From positions 75,157,496-75,221,495 of the forward strand of contig OY720641.1 of NCBI GenBank assembly GCA_963169105.1: a stretch of DNA of 64,000 nt, read 5' to 3'. A program made the position numbers and the translations under genes. Origin of the DNA: Ceriagrion tenellum (taxonomy: Eukaryota > Arthropoda > Insecta > Odonata > Coenagrionidae). Shown in pieces: positions 61,111-64,000 of this stretch; positions within the stretch are counted from its first letter, which is position 1; each line of letters begins with the position of its first letter. Under the pieces are notes generated by a model that saw only the letters and a list, made by a program, of their open reading frames with translations, was not told the origin of the DNA and did no database searches.

Positions 61111-62540
61111 TGGTAGGTACGAGTAAAAACATTTATTAGACAAGGAAAAAAAATCGACTTCATTGTTTCCGCAAGCATTCCCCAGTCACGGAATATACGA
61201 ATCGCCCAATTTGGAGGTGACTCGTATGGCAGATACAGCAGTGAGTCAATGTCTACGCCCTTTTCAATGAAACCATTGAGTTTCCCCGCCCGATATTTTC
61301 AAGAGTCATCGTCCTGTTTTGAATGCATGCATGAATCCATGATTATGACGTGTGAAAACATGCTGCGATTCCCCGGAAGGTCATTAGCCCCGGTAGGCAT
61401 TTGCATAATTCGATATCCCAGAGAGTGTGTCATTAAGTGTCATACGGATCGCAGCACAATATTTCCTGAATTTTCCAACCGTACATCATGAGGTGAAGCG
61501 TAAAAGCCAAAGGGAAATTTAAAAAAAAAAAAATTCTTAAAGCAGTAAATAACATTTAGAAATACTAACTAACGGCGTAACGAAATTCTGAAAAGAATGA
61601 TTTACATGTGAGACTTTGAATTATCCATTTACTAATAGTCGAATAGCTTTGCACATGTTTTGCGGATAAGAACAGATACTGCATGAATAGATACATAGAT
61701 GATAGAATATTGGTATTTAAAGATACTTAAACGAGTTTCCTGCATCAAAACAGAGAATTTTACCCCATTGAAATCAAAATCTAACCAATATACACCTTCT
61801 TCCAAACAGGAGACTGTATGTTTCTTACGCAGCGATAATTGCAATCGTAGTTATAACTAATGTCAGATAAGGTATCTTTAAATATAGCATTAAATTCTTC
61901 GAGATTTAGTCAAGTTTTAATCAGTGATCACCATTGTCTTTATCACGCAGCACAGTCTAACATATTAGAAATAAACATATTAGAAAAAAATAGAAGTATT
62001 ACACCTTCGCATATGATGTCGACGTTATCACAACTTTAAGCTAGATTGAAAATTATTGTGCAAATTCAGAATGAATATACAATACTCTAACACAATAAAA
62101 TAAGGGAAAAGGGAAAATAGATAAAGGTATGTTTCAGTGAGCTCAAAAATACTACAAAATAGATTGTTTACATACAGGTGTTATTATTTTTACCTAAAAT
62201 TGTGACCACTGTTGATAATAACTTTGTTTACAATTGGTGTGAAGTAATGGAATTGGATGTAAACAACAACAACAACAACCATTAAAAAGGGTGAGTAACA
62301 ACAACTAGGTAAAGGCATAACACCGGAAATTCTGATATGTACCTATGTTTTATCATACCTACTGTTGCCTTCACCTAAAATTATCGTGAAGTATATAGCT
62401 GCAAAAGTTAACAAATTTACAATCTAGAATTTTGTTATCAATCCATTTATAAATACTTCTATGCAGAGATAAAGTACCATGGTTCAATGAATTTTTGGAA
62501 CAGATTACTAGATCTAAAATGCTGGAAAGTCGAATAATAC
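61111..62540. other. Unassigned AT-rich sequence
   Basis: Holds an (AAC)n microsatellite at 62262-62279. Otherwise nothing recognised. Confidence 0.5.
62262..62279. repeat. (AAC)n microsatellite
   Basis: Six consecutive AAC units. Confidence 0.95.
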
Positions 62541-63730
62541 CAGAGCTCGGGCTCAAACAAGAATGCGGACATGTGCTCAGACGAGGTTTCTTCTCTCAAG
62601 TCCGCATCCACTCGAAAAGCTTCAGATCGAAATGCGCCTCTCAACGCGGCCGACGAAAAAAGAAAAAATACAACTCGGAGCAGACCTCGGAAAAACCGCA
62701 ACTATTTCCTCCGCAACGAGCACACGGGTTACTTTAAACTGAGGCTGATTTCCCGACTTCAGTAGCGTGCGAACTAGGTTACGAGCTCGCGTCGACGCCC
62801 TCCGCCCGAATTAGGCGTGCGGTAAACATCTACGAAATACACAGACATACAAACATGCAGTCAAACTAGCACCACACAAAAAACGCCAACAAACATAAGC
62901 ATCCATCCACGCCCACTGTAGTTTTGCGTGGTCAAATAACTCTACTGAAAAGGGGTTTGACGCGCGAGCGAAGGATTAACAGCCATCCGCAATGGTTAGT
63001 CGCCAGATGTTCCTCGGTTCCCGCGCCTGGGGCAGCTAGGTTGCGAGTCCGCCACTTGGCGAGACCGCCGCCGGGGATCACCCACTGCCCCAGCGGGGGG
63101 CGGGAAAGGAAAAGGCCCGCCCCTGCCTACTCACCTATCTTGGCGGGTATCTTCCTCAAGGGCCGCTGCCGCCCCCTATCCTCTCCTCCCAGGGGGCTAC
63201 CGTCTTGAGCGTTGCCTCCGCCACCTCTCCCGTCCCTTCGACCACACCTCCTCATCACCAAGGCAATGCAGCACCACGGGCCGGGGACGACAATGGTGCG
63301 GCGGTGTACGATCCCGCCACCACCGCGGTGCGGATAAGGCGGGTGGCCGCGGGGGCGGTCCTGGCCGTCGGTCGAACCATGCAAAGAGCGCACTGCTCCT
63401 CTCCGGCGGGGGGTTGTGGGGAGTTGGGTCCGACTCAGAACACACTCCCCTAGCTGCGGATCCCGAGGGGAACGTGCAAGCGCGGCGGGTACATGTCTCT
63501 GCGACTGCGGGGTTGAAGCAACCGAGATGGGCGGGTAACAGTCGGGAGGTGGCCGGTGCTCTTCAACGGGGATCCGGTCTCGGCGGGGTTAACTCCCGGT
63601 TGAGTGGCTCGTGTTACTCGGTGCTGGCGTGTGCTAAAGATTCCGCTAGCAATGGCTCACGAGGAAAAATAAACTCCTCCCGTGTCCTTCGAACGCAAGG
63701 AAGGTTCCTCGACTCGGCGGTGAGTTAAAA
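62541..63730. other. CpG-rich island, possible gene edge
   Basis: The longest GC-rich block in the window, densest in CpG at about 63000-63650. On the minus strand an ATG-initiated frame from 63393 (Gly/Arg/Pro-rich, ending ...RPLRKIPAKI) runs into a consensus splice donor, AG|GTGAGT, with the exon edge at 63135. That is a layout expected for a first coding or UTR exon. The + strand has open frames too (62924-63208, 63205-63453, 63414-63728). No peptide is recognisable. The block might alternatively be the GC-rich 5' part of a retrotransposon. Sequence beyond the window is needed to judge. Confidence 0.35.
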
Positions 63731-64000
63731 ATCTCTTCAAAACACTTCCCTCGGTGCTAAGTTACGAACTCGAGTACTTGGGTTGCCAGTATATATTTTA
63801 CTCCTAAGAAACAATGCTAGAGTTGCTATCAAAATGTACGTATGTACTCACTACTAGAAAAATTGAATGAAACTTTTGTGCGGCAGTGGTAGTTTGAAGA
63901 GTATTTTTATCTTCAGAGGCTCCCTGAAGTGTGCTGAAGAGGCCTTCCCATAAAAAACACGGCTCCGCCTACGCGTGCAAAATGTCCCCGCTGCTGGAAC
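63731..64000. other. Unassigned sequence at window end
   Basis: AT-rich again after the island; nothing recognised. Confidence 0.5.

Noticed and set aside
60693..61178. 161-codon minus-strand frame as a gene
   Set aside because: Most of it is a Pro/Ser translation of the polypurine tract. Only the short YADD-like block is of interest, and it is reported separately.
1..64000. CRISPR arrays, bacterial operons, rRNA genes
   Set aside because: No regularly spaced repeats, no ribosome-binding-site-led gene runs and no rRNA core motifs were seen.

Overview
The window looks like non-coding DNA from an animal nuclear genome, most likely an arthropod and probably an insect. It is AT-rich and has no long open reading frames: the longest is under 200 codons, with no recognisable domain. 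It carries no bacterial gene organisation. It holds relics of several eukaryotic transposon classes found together in arthropods: LINEs of at least two kinds, a Penelope-like retroelement, tRNA-derived SINEs, a TTAA-flanked piggyBac-type element, a hAT-type element and foldback MITEs. None of these fixes the species or order. I found no host protein-coding gene, rRNA, intact tRNA or CRISPR array that I can defend. The window is best read as intergenic or long-intron sequence.

Layout. Positions 1-2.6 kb hold a short hairpin, two dead LINE 3' fragments of different types (about 510-905 and 1035-1915), and a sequence resembling the terminal region of a Penelope-like element (2411-2625). A better Penelope relic, with part of its C-terminal coding sequence, lies at 10.9-11.3 kb. 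A 1,068-bp non-autonomous piggyBac-type element sits at 14712-15779 between perfect TTAA duplications. A SINE at 24.1-24.3 kb is flanked by diverged direct repeats. A 618-bp hAT-type element lies at 27703-28320 and a second SINE at about 29.6-29.9 kb. From 33.2 to 34.3 kb there is a dense cluster: an inverted repeat, a MITE with about 35-bp terminal repeats and a nested internal copy, and a diverged direct repeat. A 250-bp direct repeat with a bordering palindrome occupies 37.4-38.3 kb. Two inverted Tc1/mariner-like ends with TA flanks lie 5 kb apart (41045 and 46039), with a tRNA-like SINE head between them. Two long near-perfect palindromes lie at 47993-48162 and 56414-56660.

Several GC-rich islets of a few hundred bases (about 6.0-6.4, 16.4-16.6, 25.0-25.2, 32.9-33.2, 36.5-37.1, 46.4-46.9, 52.1-52.6, 60.6-61.1 and 62.5-63.7 kb) stand out from the AT-rich background. 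Three are strongly purine-skewed on the + strand and two carry quadruplex-type G runs. The last is the most CpG-rich and has a consensus splice donor on the minus strand, so it is the best candidate for the edge of a real gene, though the evidence is thin.

The most interesting pattern is a recurring module: CTGA/GA-type core, short hairpin, then GAAAC or a variant. It appears in the Penelope-like relics and again near the centres of both long palindromes. It resembles the hammerhead-ribozyme-bearing termini known from Penelope-like elements, but every copy here departs from the canonical core, so ribozyme activity is not claimed.
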